Positions 9,234-19,240 of a DNA stretch of 64,000 bases are shown here, piece after piece (positions within the stretch are counted from its first letter, which is position 1; each line of letters opens with the position of its first letter). The notes under the pieces are model-generated. The model saw nothing but the letters and a program-made list of their open reading frames with translations, made no database searches and was not told the origin of the DNA. The stretch spans positions 1,302,001 through 1,366,000 of the forward strand of contig JAJTTP010000011.1 in assembly GCA_023313575.1 (NCBI GenBank), written 5' to 3'. The position numbers were made by a program, and so were the translations under genes. Source of the DNA: Eutypella sp. D-1. Taxonomy: Eukaryota; Ascomycota; Sordariomycetes; Xylariales; Diatrypaceae.

Positions 9234-12200
9234 CGTGTCTCGTGGTGACGTGTAGTGTAGTGGTGGTGATGGCGATCGCGATTAGGGACCTCGGACTATC
9301 ATTACATTGACAGTAATCTCAATCCCTTCATTTTCTCCCCTTTCAATGGCTTTTTTTCTTTTCTTCCCTTTTTTTTTTCTCTCTCCACTGTGAAGGGAGT
9401 AAGTTAGTATTAGCTACCTTGGAGGTAACTGGCTGGAGTTGAAGTTTCTCTTAATAACGCGGTGAACAAAATTAATTCCCTAGCTGACCAGTAACGGGGC
9501 GGTTGGTGGTGGAGTCAGGGAAAGGGAGCTTGGGTCTTCCCGGAGGAGAGCTTATTAGGCCCTGTCTAGCGGGGAGCCCAGCCGAGAGGGCTGGTGGGCT
9601 GGGCTGGAGGGGCACTTGGGCAGGGCTGAGAAGGGCGGGGCGTCCGTAGGCCTGTGGGGTTTAAGCGACGGTAACCTACTGTGCTCTGTCATGGATATAG
9701 TACCTACCTCCTACCTATAGATATATACTTTTGTACCTAATCCATCGACCTTTTTTTCATTCAGCTTTGGAGGTAAGGCACTTCTTAAGTACATGTGGTG
9801 ACCAGTCTGCCTTACTTCATAGACTCCATATACGTAGCGCTTATAGTGGACAGCTTTCCGATCTTACTTACATACCTAAGTACCTAGATGCATATGTAAG
9901 TCCTGCTTCACCTCTATTTAAGGATATTGTGACTTCAAGTTTCTACCTAAGTAGAAGACGATAATATGTTTTATATGTTTCTTTTAAGTTGAGGACAGTG
10001 CCATACTAATATACATTGGATGTCGGAAGTGACTGACTGTCATCAGTCCCCCTTTCTTATATTCGAGCATCGCATCGGAATTGGCGTCTACACTGCATCC
10101 GATATTTGTATCCGATGCCCACGGGGGTGTTGTTCGTTCCGCCTATTTATGTACGTTTTATATAATCTCCGAGAGGCCTGAAACTTGTATCGCGAGGTAA
10201 GCGAGGCACACCCGTCACATCGTACCTTGTAGTATGTATGCATGTATGCACAAAATGGTTAACTATCGGGCGGGCTTCTTTCTGTCTTCCCCACCTCCGG
10301 GCCATGTGTCTTGGGCTTACGAATGATACCTTGCGGATCATTTCGACCCCCCTTGACCCCCAAAGTGACCAAAGAGTCTTCTCAGACAAGCCAGAGTCCT
10401 AGATGGCTTGATGGCACACGTGTTTTTTATTTTATTTTAGCAGGGCGGTCGGCCGCGAATGGATTCGTAGATGTTAGACTGTCTTGGCTTCCATCTGGAA
10501 CATCCCGAGGTCGGTTCCCACCTGTGATGACAGATAGTAGCATCCTTGAATTCGAAATTCGAAGCAGTGTTTTCGAGAAGCAAAAAAAGATTATAGACGG
10601 ATAGCTACCTACATACCCGTGGACCCCTTCACCACCTAGGAAAGCATCTAAGTAAGAGATCTATGTATTAGGTAGGTACCCTTCACCCTTGGCCCCTGGA
10701 AATGTTCCAGGATCTAAATGGCATAGTGACCTTGCATGCATATGTGTACTTTACCATCCCAAGTCTTCCAAGTTCCCGTCTCTCTCTCTCTCTCTTCTCC
10801 TGTTCTCTGGTCCTGTTAGTACGCGCGTTAGGTACCGCACCTGCGCTCCCGGACCCGACAGCCTCGATGTAAGTACGTAATCGTACTCTGGGCAGGGACA
10901 GAAAAATGACCCCCACAGACAGGAAGACATAGATTTATCGAGGCAGTAGTTAGAATATGGCTACTTCGGTTGTATGATATGCTGCTTCTACCGCCGCCGC
11001 GGCCGCTGCTATAAGATGGCCCCGGTCATTTTATAACTCCCTATATATGTACTTAGGCAGCCTGGGAACTCCTTAGAAACCCCCAGCTTTTAGAATAAGT
11101 ATTGTCTTTATAACCGATATGCACATACGAAGCATTAGTTACCGGCCATCTACTATATGCAGATCCCTTCCTGCCCCCGCATTTCTGCAGTGTTAAGGGT
11201 ACATCGTACATCCCCGGGCCATGCATTGGTTTATTGGAACATCAACTCATGGGCAACGACCATCAAAACAACTTTTGCCAACCAACCAACTTATCTGCCA
11301 CGCTGCAACTCTAGAGACTTGGGCATCGGCATTCCTCAGAATTGGGTGGTCGTTATCGATATTTAAGTTCTACTTATTAGATTACCCCTACTTAGTACTG
11401 GAGTAACTAAACAACCAAATCTTTCTGGTTCCCAAAGAGGTTAAAGCATGAAATTACCCCTCCAAGGATAGCGAAAAGCGGCCAACTTGCCGTCGGGATC
11501 TAAAGCTAGTGCTATATCACCGATGAAATATTCTCTCAGGTAGGTACATGAGCTGGCAGGCAACAAGTACATCATTAAGTAGGTGAACCACGGAGTATGT
11601 ACCTCCTCGATAGATACCATTTACCTGGGCTGCCTGGGCACTGAGCCAGGATACTGTGTAGAGAGAGGACGGACCCTCCTCTTGAGGCTGAGAGTTTAGT
11701 TACTATTCAGACTGCCTGATTCAGATATAAACCTCTAAGTACCCGTTATCAAGCGCAAAACCGTCCACGATCCAGCCGTACTTATTATGTACCTAAAAAT
11801 TCACCTCCACTTAGGACCTCAGGTAGTATACATAGATATTAGTATACATACATACAACGCCCTGTCTAGTACCCAGTCAGGTCAAGCCAGTATGTTGTAA
11901 GCACTAATTACCACCATGACCATGTAGACTTTTAGGTAAGTGCCTAGGCAGATACAACCTGGTAACCTTGGAACCAACGCGCAGCAACAACAGGAACAAC
12001 ACCTGAATAGCATCCATGGATAACTGCCTACTTAGGAGGTAGTACATATTGTAGTCCCAAGTAGTCCAATAAGTTGAGGTTACCCAGCTTGGAAGCGCCT
12101 ATTACCTATTACCACCACCATGAGTACCTACTTACCACCATTTATCACCCGTCAAGCACCATTCGCGCGCACTTGCAAGACTTGTAATCACCGTAACCTT

Positions 12201-13352
12201 GCCAACCCTGTAAGCAGCTGATCAGTGATTACGAAACTGCAAATCGTTTTCAAGGTTGTCTGTCTAAAAGGTTTCCTCTACATACATACTTGCCCTAGAG
12301 AGCTCTCTCCCAGCTTGCCAGCTACCACAATACTTCTTCACCAACCTAAGTAACATACAACCTGCCTAGGTTGCAACTCAGTAGTCTGCCTCTCTGCCTC
12401 TCTACCCAATTTCCAATACTACTATGCTACTTCCTTAGGTAGGTAGCATACCTACTTACCTGATTTAGAGCCAATTTACTGCCTCGCAAGCGGGTAGCTC
12501 TAAGCTAGGCCGATATTCACTTATCGCACGTCAATAACTTTGTCTACTCACTCATTATCCCCCCCCCCCCCCCAAGAATTATACATCATCATTCATTTTT
12601 ACTCTTCTAACCGCGACGACACAACAATAACAACAACGACGACGACAACACCTGTTGCGCAGCCATAACAAAATCGGGTGAGAAATTACAGTAGTTACAA
12701 AATAAGTAATAACGAAATTCTCAACGAATCCTTCAACGTCCATGCTATCCACCCCACCCACAACCATACCCACACCCACACCACACCACGGACAACAAAG
12801 GACATAAGACAAGACACAGAGATAGCTAGGCGGACGGACAGACGGCCAGACGGACAAGACAAAAACGCCTGCTTGCTTGCCTTACCATCTCCTCCCGACA
12901 CTCCTATGCCAATTGAACCACCACCACTCCTCTATTCACCACTTTAGGTCAAGGAGGTCAAGGCCCAACCGGCCCGTGTAATGACCTTGACAACCCCAAT
13001 TTCCGATTTGCAGGATTATCACCAATTTACTCTTTCGCGACGACGACGACGGGATACGATCACCACCACTACCGATGCGCACACCGACGACGATTAGGCT
13101 CGCTCATGCCCAGCCCCTTTCAGTTCTTGCAACCCTTAGAATCCTTTCATCACCACCCCTAGCTCAGTTCAACTTCCCTTCTTCCTCCCCAAGCCCCAAG
13201 CCGCCCAGCCCTTTATTATTACACCTCCAGAATAAACCCCCCAGAAGCACACCCCTGAGCTTTCCACCATTTTTCTCTCTCAAGTCACTTGGCGACGCGG
13301 GCCTAAGTAGCACTTGAAAAAAAAGTGAGCTGAGCCCTTCCCGAAGTCCGAA
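9234..13352. other. 4.1 kb gene-poor region rich in TACCTA/TAGGTA words
   Basis: No frame shows domain content or plausible splicing. The sequence is dense in TAGGTA, TACCTA and CTTAGGTAGG words (for example near 9862, 10670, 11537, 12436). It has a CT microsatellite at about 10780-10795 and a 15 nt C run at 12559-12573. The right end, with CAA/CGA triplet runs and pyrimidine tracts, probably holds the promoter and leader of the arrestin gene. Short frames at 12678-12947 and 13075-13317 could be upstream ORFs but have no independent support. Confidence 0.5.
12559..12573 (+). repeat. Poly-C tract, 15 nt
   Basis: Fifteen consecutive C residues about 780 bp upstream of the arrestin-like start codon. 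Confidence 0.9.
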
Positions 13353-15001
13353 ATGGCGGATAAAGTGTCCGCATCCGTACGGGTTTCCGGCCCGCCAAAT
13401 AGTAGCTTTCTGGTCGGATATCCTGGTATATCAGCGACGCTGGTGAGTACTTAAACGCCGGTTTCTTTTTCTTCTTTTTTTTTTTCCCGTCCCTTCTTCT
13501 TTTTTGCATTCTTACCTAGGTAGATTCGAATATGTTAGGTAGTTAAGAGGTATACCGGGGGGCCAGCAGGTAGTCCATACATGCCATGTAAAACTCACGG
13601 CTACCGCTTCCTTTCATGTGGGGGTCCGGTGCGGAAGGAGTGCTAGCTGTGCCGTGCCAGGCAGGACTTGAAACTAAGACTTCAAAGCTGGGAACTTCGG
13701 AGGGGGAGGCTACAGAAAGTTTCACGATACCTTCCCTATCTTGCCTTTTCTGTCTTCTTTTGGCTAATCATACCAATTTTTCTCTATATTTTCCTGCAGC
13801 CGCGCATCGAGGGAAAAGTTGAGATCAGACCCGAACAAGGTTATACCGCTCCCGTCGCCATATCACTCGTGCGAATATGTCTTCAAAGAAGAGAAACAAT
13901 CCATCCTGCCGCCGAGAATGTGGCTAAGCGCCATCTTGGGACACCGCGACGTGACGCAACCGACGTTGTCGGCAAGGAACTCTTATTATATCGATGCGCA
14001 ACTGGAAGGGAGGCCGAGAGCGTCATGGCCATGGACCTACCCTTTATTCTATTCATACCTTTTGGCCGAGGGGGCGAGGAGATGAACAGGAGGATACCGC
14101 CCGCGTCATTACAATTACCGAGCAGGACAGCCGAGACATACTATGAACTAGTCGTCACCGTACAACAGGGACAATGGGCGAAGAAGGTGGCTTTTCCCGT
14201 GCCGTTGCAGAGATACGACACCTTATCAACCTTTGGAATGTATAACCGCCCAGAAACCAAAGTCGCTACCGTCGACAACATAGTTACCCTGGGTATATCA
14301 TTACCCAGATGGAGCTACGGTCCCATGGATCCAATAACAGTCTATATTCAACTATCGCCGAACTTGGATTGGATGAACAAGGCCAGGAAGGTTTCCATAC
14401 AGAAGATCACGCTTACCATTGAGGAAGAAATCACCTATAACCCCGAAGGCGACGAGCCGACCAAGAAGATCAACAGGCTGCACAAACAGGTACAAAACGT
14501 CAACGCGAAACTGCCGGAGGCTGGCTACTTTACCAACATGGGCGTCGTCTTCCCACATAAGGACCTGAGGGACTCGAACGGCATCATTCGAAGAGCACCG
14601 CCCGCTTTTCCGAATTACCAGGTTATGTCGTTCACCACATCGTCTACGCTCTACAAAATCGAATTTTTCCTCAATATCAAGGTATGTTGCTCCAGGGCTT
14701 TCCGGCATCATAGACTTCTATAGTCGTGGCTCAAAGCTAATGCTGCGTTTATCGCCAGGCACACCTAACGTCAGCCCGCGATATCACTCTGCGACAACCT
14801 ATCGTGATTTGCCCGATGGACCACCAAGCGTGCAAGGAAGAGATGGATGCCATCGAGCAGGCCGCTAAGGACGCGTCGTCGATCGATCCGCACAACCCGA
14901 TGTTACCCGCGAGAAATATTGTGTTGGCCCACGACCCGAGCGCCCTTGCAACGCTGGGCTTATGCATGGTTGGGGGGCAGAAGAAGCCCCTTATCGAATG
15001 A
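13353..15001 (+). CDS. Arrestin-like (N-terminal domain) protein
   Basis: Three exons, 13353-13442, 13800-14681 and 14759-15001; introns of 357 and 77 nt; 404 residues. Exon 1 encodes MADKVSASVRV...FLVGYPGISATL and joins in phase 0 to PRIEGKVEIRPEQGYTAPV, the standard N-terminus of this fungal arrestin subfamily. The beta-sandwich continues through VGKELLLYRC, DLPFILFIPFGRGGEE and PPASLQLPSRTAETYYELVV. The second half includes LGISLPRWSYGPMDPITVY and IEEEITYNPEGDEPTKK, then SARDITLRQPIVICP after the last splice, and the chain ends GGQKKPLIE as in relatives. Known: fungal arrestins act as adaptors, often linking membrane transporters to ubiquitin ligases. I see no PY motif typical of Rsp5 adaptors, so ART function is not implied. 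The 357 nt first intron is unusually long and contains an in-frame membrane-like stretch that should not be read as protein. Confidence 0.88.
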
Positions 15002-16810
15002 TGTCTAGCTGCCAGGGTCAAATATCATCGCAACGGAGGGCTCGACTGTTTTTGTGCCCTTCGTGCCAAGATATCACTCTCTTTATGGCAGTGTCGACTC
15101 ATCCCCTTATTATACAACCAAGGCTACATCGGACAAGCTTCAGGGGTGCATTAAAAGGGAGCGTCTACCGGGACAAGGCCCTTAGGCTCATCAACCATTC
15201 TGGGTTGCCCTGAATGCCAGCAAAATACGAAGTTTGCGATGGCCAAGTGCGAGTCCTTGCGTCATCAAAATTGTTCAACCCACTATGACTTCAACCCTGG
15301 AAGCCCGAAAATGAACCAGACGAACCGATGCTCTCAGCGCACGAGATCGCTGGGTATTCCCACCGCAGACGGATCATAGCGGTGCACAGGCCCTGCTTAA
15401 CCGTAATTCATCACCCGATCATCCGCTGGTTAACTGGACAGGATACCGCATTAACCGAACAGCCCCTCATTATTGTCACGGCTGAGTGCAGGCAGCCTGC
15501 CTATATTACGATTGTCCGGAAAAGTATAGTGCCGATTGTGTTCTTCGAGAATAGAGATTATGTTGCAGATTTTCAGCTTTCGGACGAAGACCTCCGGAGC
15601 CCTCCAGTCTATAGCACGAAAGTGGGTATCGAGGGATATGAGATGCAGGAACAGATGAATCATTGAGGAGATGAACCTCCCACCCCCTCCCGCGATAGAG
15701 AATCGCCATTTGAAGAGGATGAATGGGGGACCAGGGGATCAAGTTACGAAAGATGGCTACACACGGTCACGGGCGATCACGGCCATTAACTACCTCAGAT
15801 ACCTTTTAGGATTTTGCGACTTTGGGCTGGCAGAACATTGGGTGGTCATTTAGCAGCACTAGGAGCATCGGCGTTGCAGGTAAAGCGGAAGCGAGGGCGA
15901 CGGCGTTCACGAGGTCTCTTTTTGTTTATTTGAGCATAGGGGGTTACCGAAAACTCCCGATAATTCCTCCAGACCCCCCCAGGTCACCAGAGCAAACCCT
16001 CACTTTACATACACTCCGTCGCATCCAACACCGCGAGATCACCGTGACCGGCGAAGTGGTGGAGAGGAGAGCGAGCCCACCGACCACACTGGGATGTGGC
16101 CGAATTACACGAGGATGCACTCGCTCGTCGGCGATACTGTACTGGTATATCCATGCCCCGCGCGATCTACTAGACAGACAGGACCGGTGGCCATGAGTCG
16201 GCATGCCACGGAACGAGTCGGGTCCCGGAGCTGTACTCGGTCTGGGACCGATGTCTTACTGTATATAGTATCTATATATAATCGACTGCATGCAGCGTGT
16301 CATGTGTATGTTTACTACTGGGAAACGTATGTGGACAACCCGTTGTGCCATGTAGTACTGGTCGACTCGGCCATGAGTGTAGCAAACCTACATAGTAGCT
16401 CGGAGTGACCAACCCGAGAAATGCCATGAGGGTGGCCAATGCATGCATAGTAAGCTGTATGATTAAAAGAGTGAAGATGCAGATACGCGCATTGAGTTTC
16501 TACATACATAAACAATCTACCTACATACATATGCAGCTGTCGCAGCTCTATAAACCAGGCCCCCCACACGCAATAACTTATCACAAAGGATCCTTATGTA
16601 AGACGAGACAATCCTATATGCATTACTGAAAATAACGCAATATGTGTTTATTAAGTAGTTGAGAGAGAGGGGAGGGGAATCACGGATAGTACGGGAAAGT
16701 TGAAAAGTGTGAGCGAGCGAGTGAAGCGTTAACGTCAACGGTACGGTCGTGGACGATGGACAAATCATATATGTAGATAGGACCGGAAACGTTCAACCTT
16801 CTTCCGTTAC
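15002..16810. other. Intergenic, 1.8 kb, no gene recognised
   Basis: Several overlapping frames of 60-125 codons on both strands (for example 15328-15666 and 15822-16196), none with domain-like content or consistent splice extension. Base composition is not clearly different from neighbours at the left, and becomes AT-rich from about 16260. Confidence 0.45.
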
Positions 16811-16918
16811 GTACATTTGGCCGAGTGGTTATGGCGCTACGTTTAGGTCCTTTCAGATAAACCTCTGATTAACCATCCGTAGTTCGAAAGAGCGCAGGTT
16901 CGAATCCTGCAATGTACA
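16811..16918 (+). tRNA. tRNA-Leu(UAG) with intron
   Basis: Perfect 7 bp acceptor stem GTACATT (16811-16817) with AATGTAC (16911-16917), discriminator A16918. The D-arm region TGGCCGAGTGGTTA matches the class II tRNA A box. Anticodon stem CTACG (16837-16841) pairs with CGTAG (16878-16882); the loop begins TTTAGG, giving anticodon TAG (16844-16846) with G37, as in leucine tRNAs. A 29 nt intron (about 16848-16876) sits at the canonical place after position 37. An extended variable loop precedes a T arm GCAGG-TTCGAAT-CCTGC containing the B box. Class II form, A discriminator and anticodon agree on leucine, decoding CUA/CUN. Confidence 0.93.
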
Positions 16919-17539
16919 ACCTTACAAACCCGTTATGGGTTCTCTTTTTGCAAAATCAGCAATTTAATTTCTTTTTTTAAAAGATAGATCTTTAATAGAT
17001 AAAAGGTCAAATAATTCTTGGCCTTATTTATATTTTTCACCTCCTCATGCCACTGTAATTCTATGCTTTCCTTTTTAAGTGGATAGGACGAAGTACCTTT
17101 AACAGTGATAGCGCTGTTAGTTCCCAAAACTCTGGTTCATGCATGCATGTGATAGGTCCACTCTTCTTATGTACTTTCTGCATAGCTTTGACCAATGAGG
17201 ACTTAAGAATGGCCCGGCCTATAAGTTTTCTTTCCTAATAAGGTTGACAGGTGGAGCTTTGCAGTCCCTAAACCTACAAAACCTACCTAAGTAAGGTATA
17301 CTGCCACACCATAACTAACGTTTATACATGCTGTCACTTCATACTTCTCCTTCTCCTTCCTCTTTCACTTATACTTGTAGATTCGTAAGCACATAACGGC
17401 AAACCATACAGGCTTTGGGGCGAAAAGACTTAGAGAAGAATACACTCAGTCCAGCATGTCGGTTTTATAATCTTCATAAGAAACGAGAAGAAAAGGAAAA
17501 AAAGGAGACTATACCCCGCCTTCCCGTCTCTAGAATAAA
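16919..17539. other. Spacer between tRNA-Leu and SEN54
   Basis: About 620 bp. The first 200 bp are strongly AT-rich and contain a 64-codon minus-strand frame (16933-17127) of low-complexity Lys/Leu/Ile composition that I do not accept as a gene. The rest contains CT-rich blocks (17340-17375) suitable as the SEN54 promoter. Confidence 0.5.
16945..16949 (+). terminator. Pol III T5 terminator
   Basis: Run of five T residues 26 nt beyond the tRNA-Leu 3' end, the expected RNA polymerase III stop. Confidence 0.75.
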
Positions 17540-19240
17540 ATGGCCTACGACGACGATGACGATCCGACCGCGGGCGCTTCACTGAGAGGACCCAGCGGCG
17601 CGCATACCGGCCCACCCGAGGATGCCGAAGACGGCGATGGCGACGACCTGCAGCAGGACTTCCGGCTCTTCGCACAGTCGCTTTCCTCCTCCGGCGGCAA
17701 GGCGCCGCAGCAGGCCGCCAAGGGCACGCTCCGCCGGGGCGAGAAGGACTTCGAAGCGCACGGCACGCGCGCCCAGGAGGGTGCCCTCGAGGCTAGCCGC
17801 GACGCCATGCACGACGTCCTCGCGCACACCCGAACCCACCGACCCGCCGGCTACCTCAGGGGCTGGTACTTCCCCGACCGATGGGCGCACGTCGCAGGGT
17901 ACGGGGAAGAAGAGGAGGAAGAGGAGGGAGAAGGGGAGGTACAGGAGCATGAGAATGGCCAGGTCGGTGGCCACGATGCCGATATGGAGAAGGAGAAGAA
18001 GAAGAGGAAGGGGAATAATAACTGGAAGGACCCGAGAATGTTTACGAGGGATAGGATCGTCGTCCTCGACCTCGAGGCCTCCTCGCCCCTCTTCAAGAGC
18101 ATGGGCAGGGTCGTCACGGGCCTCGAAAAGGGCGCCCCGGGTTGGGGGAAGACATGGCTCCTGCCCGAAGAGGCACTTCTCCTCGTCGAGCGCGGGTCGC
18201 TGGACCTCTGGTGGCCCACGCGGGGTCTCGAGGATATCTTCCCCCCCGTTGACCCCGCAGAGAACGTGGGCGGTAGGGGTGACGGCGACGGAGAGCCGGA
18301 CTACGAGCTCGGGATCCCGCTGAGCCTGCAGGCCGCTTACTCGCTGCTCATAGGCGAGGACGGGGAGAGGGGCAAGGTCAGCCTGGAGAAGTACCAGGTC
18401 TATGCCAACCTGCGACGGACGGGCTACGCGGTCCTGCGGGCTATCCCCGCACACCTGTTGCCGTCCTCTGTGTCTCCCCCGACAACACAGCATTCATCAC
18501 CTCCCTCATCGCTCTGGCAGTGGCTCGTCTCTCTGGCCTCCGGCAAATCTGCACCCGACGCATCCACATCCACGCCCTCCACCACCACCATCATAACCGC
18601 AACGCGCAAGAACCCCCCGCCGTACGGACCCCTCGTCAAGCCCGGCCTCTACCGCTCCTACCAGACCGTCTTCGCCCAGCTAGCCCTGATCCCGCGCCAC
18701 GCGCCGCGGCCCGACGCGCAGTCGTTCGGCCCCGCCCTGGAACCGTTCCGGATCCACTACCACGTGTGGAAGAGCGCACATACCGGGTTCACCAAGTCGC
18801 GGCCGCCGGAGCCCGACTTCCGCATCGCCGTCGTCGACGCCCGCGAGTCCTCCGTCCCCACGCTCCAACAGCTCACCGCCCTACTCGAGGGCGGCGCTCC
18901 CTGGGACCCGCCGCCGATGCCGGGGTCTAGCGGCAACAAGAATGTTGGCAATACCGGGAAACAGAATCAGAACCAGAACCAGAACTTCAACATCGGGCTC
19001 ACCTATAAACGCCTCAAGCACGGCTGGCGCAACGCCGTCGTCGCCGTCGTCGACCGCGGCCTCGTCTCCTACCTCCGCTTCGGCGAGATGGCGTTCGCGC
19101 ACGAACGGCTCTTCGATAGGTTCGATGGCGTCCCGGGCGGCGGCGGCGGCGGGAAGGGTGGAAAGAGAGGCGGTGGTGGTAGGTCGGGCCGTGGGGGAAG
19201 AGGCGGCGGGAGGGGTCGTGGGAGGGGTAGGGGAGGTTGA
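17540..19240 (+). CDS. SEN54: tRNA-splicing endonuclease subunit Sen54
   Basis: Single-exon 566-residue frame from the first ATG. The Sen54 core is clear: FKSMGRVVTGLEKGAPGW at 185-202, the diagnostic GKTWLLPEEALLLVERGSLD at 203-222, then IPLSLQAAYSLLIG with SLEKYQVYANLRRTGY, and a C-terminal block with FRIAVVDARESSVPTL, LKHGWRNAVVAVVDRGLVSYLRFGE and a FDRF end. Known: Sen54 is a structural subunit of the Sen2-Sen15-Sen34-Sen54 complex, which excises introns from pre-tRNA. Peculiarities: an acidic N-terminus (poly-Asp), an acidic insertion of about 30 residues at 122-151, low-complexity linkers, and a Gly/Arg-rich RGG tail over about the last 35 residues. The tail could bind RNA or be arginine-methylated (inference). 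An intron-containing tRNA-Leu gene lies just upstream on the same strand. Confidence 0.92.
   Translation: MAYDDDDDPTAGASLRGPSGAHTGPPEDAEDGDGDDLQQDFRLFAQSLSSSGGKAPQQAAKGTLRRGEKDFEAHGTRAQEGALEASRDAMHDVLAHTRTHRPAGYLRGWYFPDRWAHVAGYGEEEEEEEGEGEVQEHENGQVGGHDADMEKEKKKRKGNNNWKDPRMFTRDRIVVLDLEASSPLFKSMGRVVTGLEKGAPGWGKTWLLPEEALLLVERGSLDLWWPTRGLEDIFPPVDPAENVGGRGDGDGEPDYELGIPLSLQAAYSLLIGEDGERGKVSLEKYQVYANLRRTGYAVLRAIPAHLLPSSVSPPTTQHSSPPSSLWQWLVSLASGKSAPDASTSTPSTTTIITATRKNPPPYGPLVKPGLYRSYQTVFAQLALIPRHAPRPDAQSFGPALEPFRIHYHVWKSAHTGFTKSRPPEPDFRIAVVDARESSVPTLQQLTALLEGGAPWDPPPMPGSSGNKNVGNTGKQNQNQNQNFNIGLTYKRLKHGWRNAVVAVVDRGLVSYLRFGEMAFAHERLFDRFDGVPGGGGGGKGGKRGGGGRSGRGGRGGGRGRGRGRGG

Noticed and set aside
13668..13799. 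N-terminal transmembrane segment on the arrestin-like protein
   Set aside because: It is intron sequence: exon 1 at 13353-13442 joins at 13800 and gives the expected family N-terminus.
15328..16408. Several 60-125 codon frames as a gene or retroelement remnant
   Set aside because: They conflict in strand and frame, with no conserved motif or splice series.
16933..17127. 64-codon minus-strand ORF after the tRNA
   Set aside because: Low-complexity Lys/Leu/Ile composition from AT-rich DNA, no promoter or domain support.
18520..18930. Arg/Pro-rich ORFs inside SEN54
   Set aside because: Shadow frames of a GC-rich coding sequence; the SEN54 frame has the full family signature.
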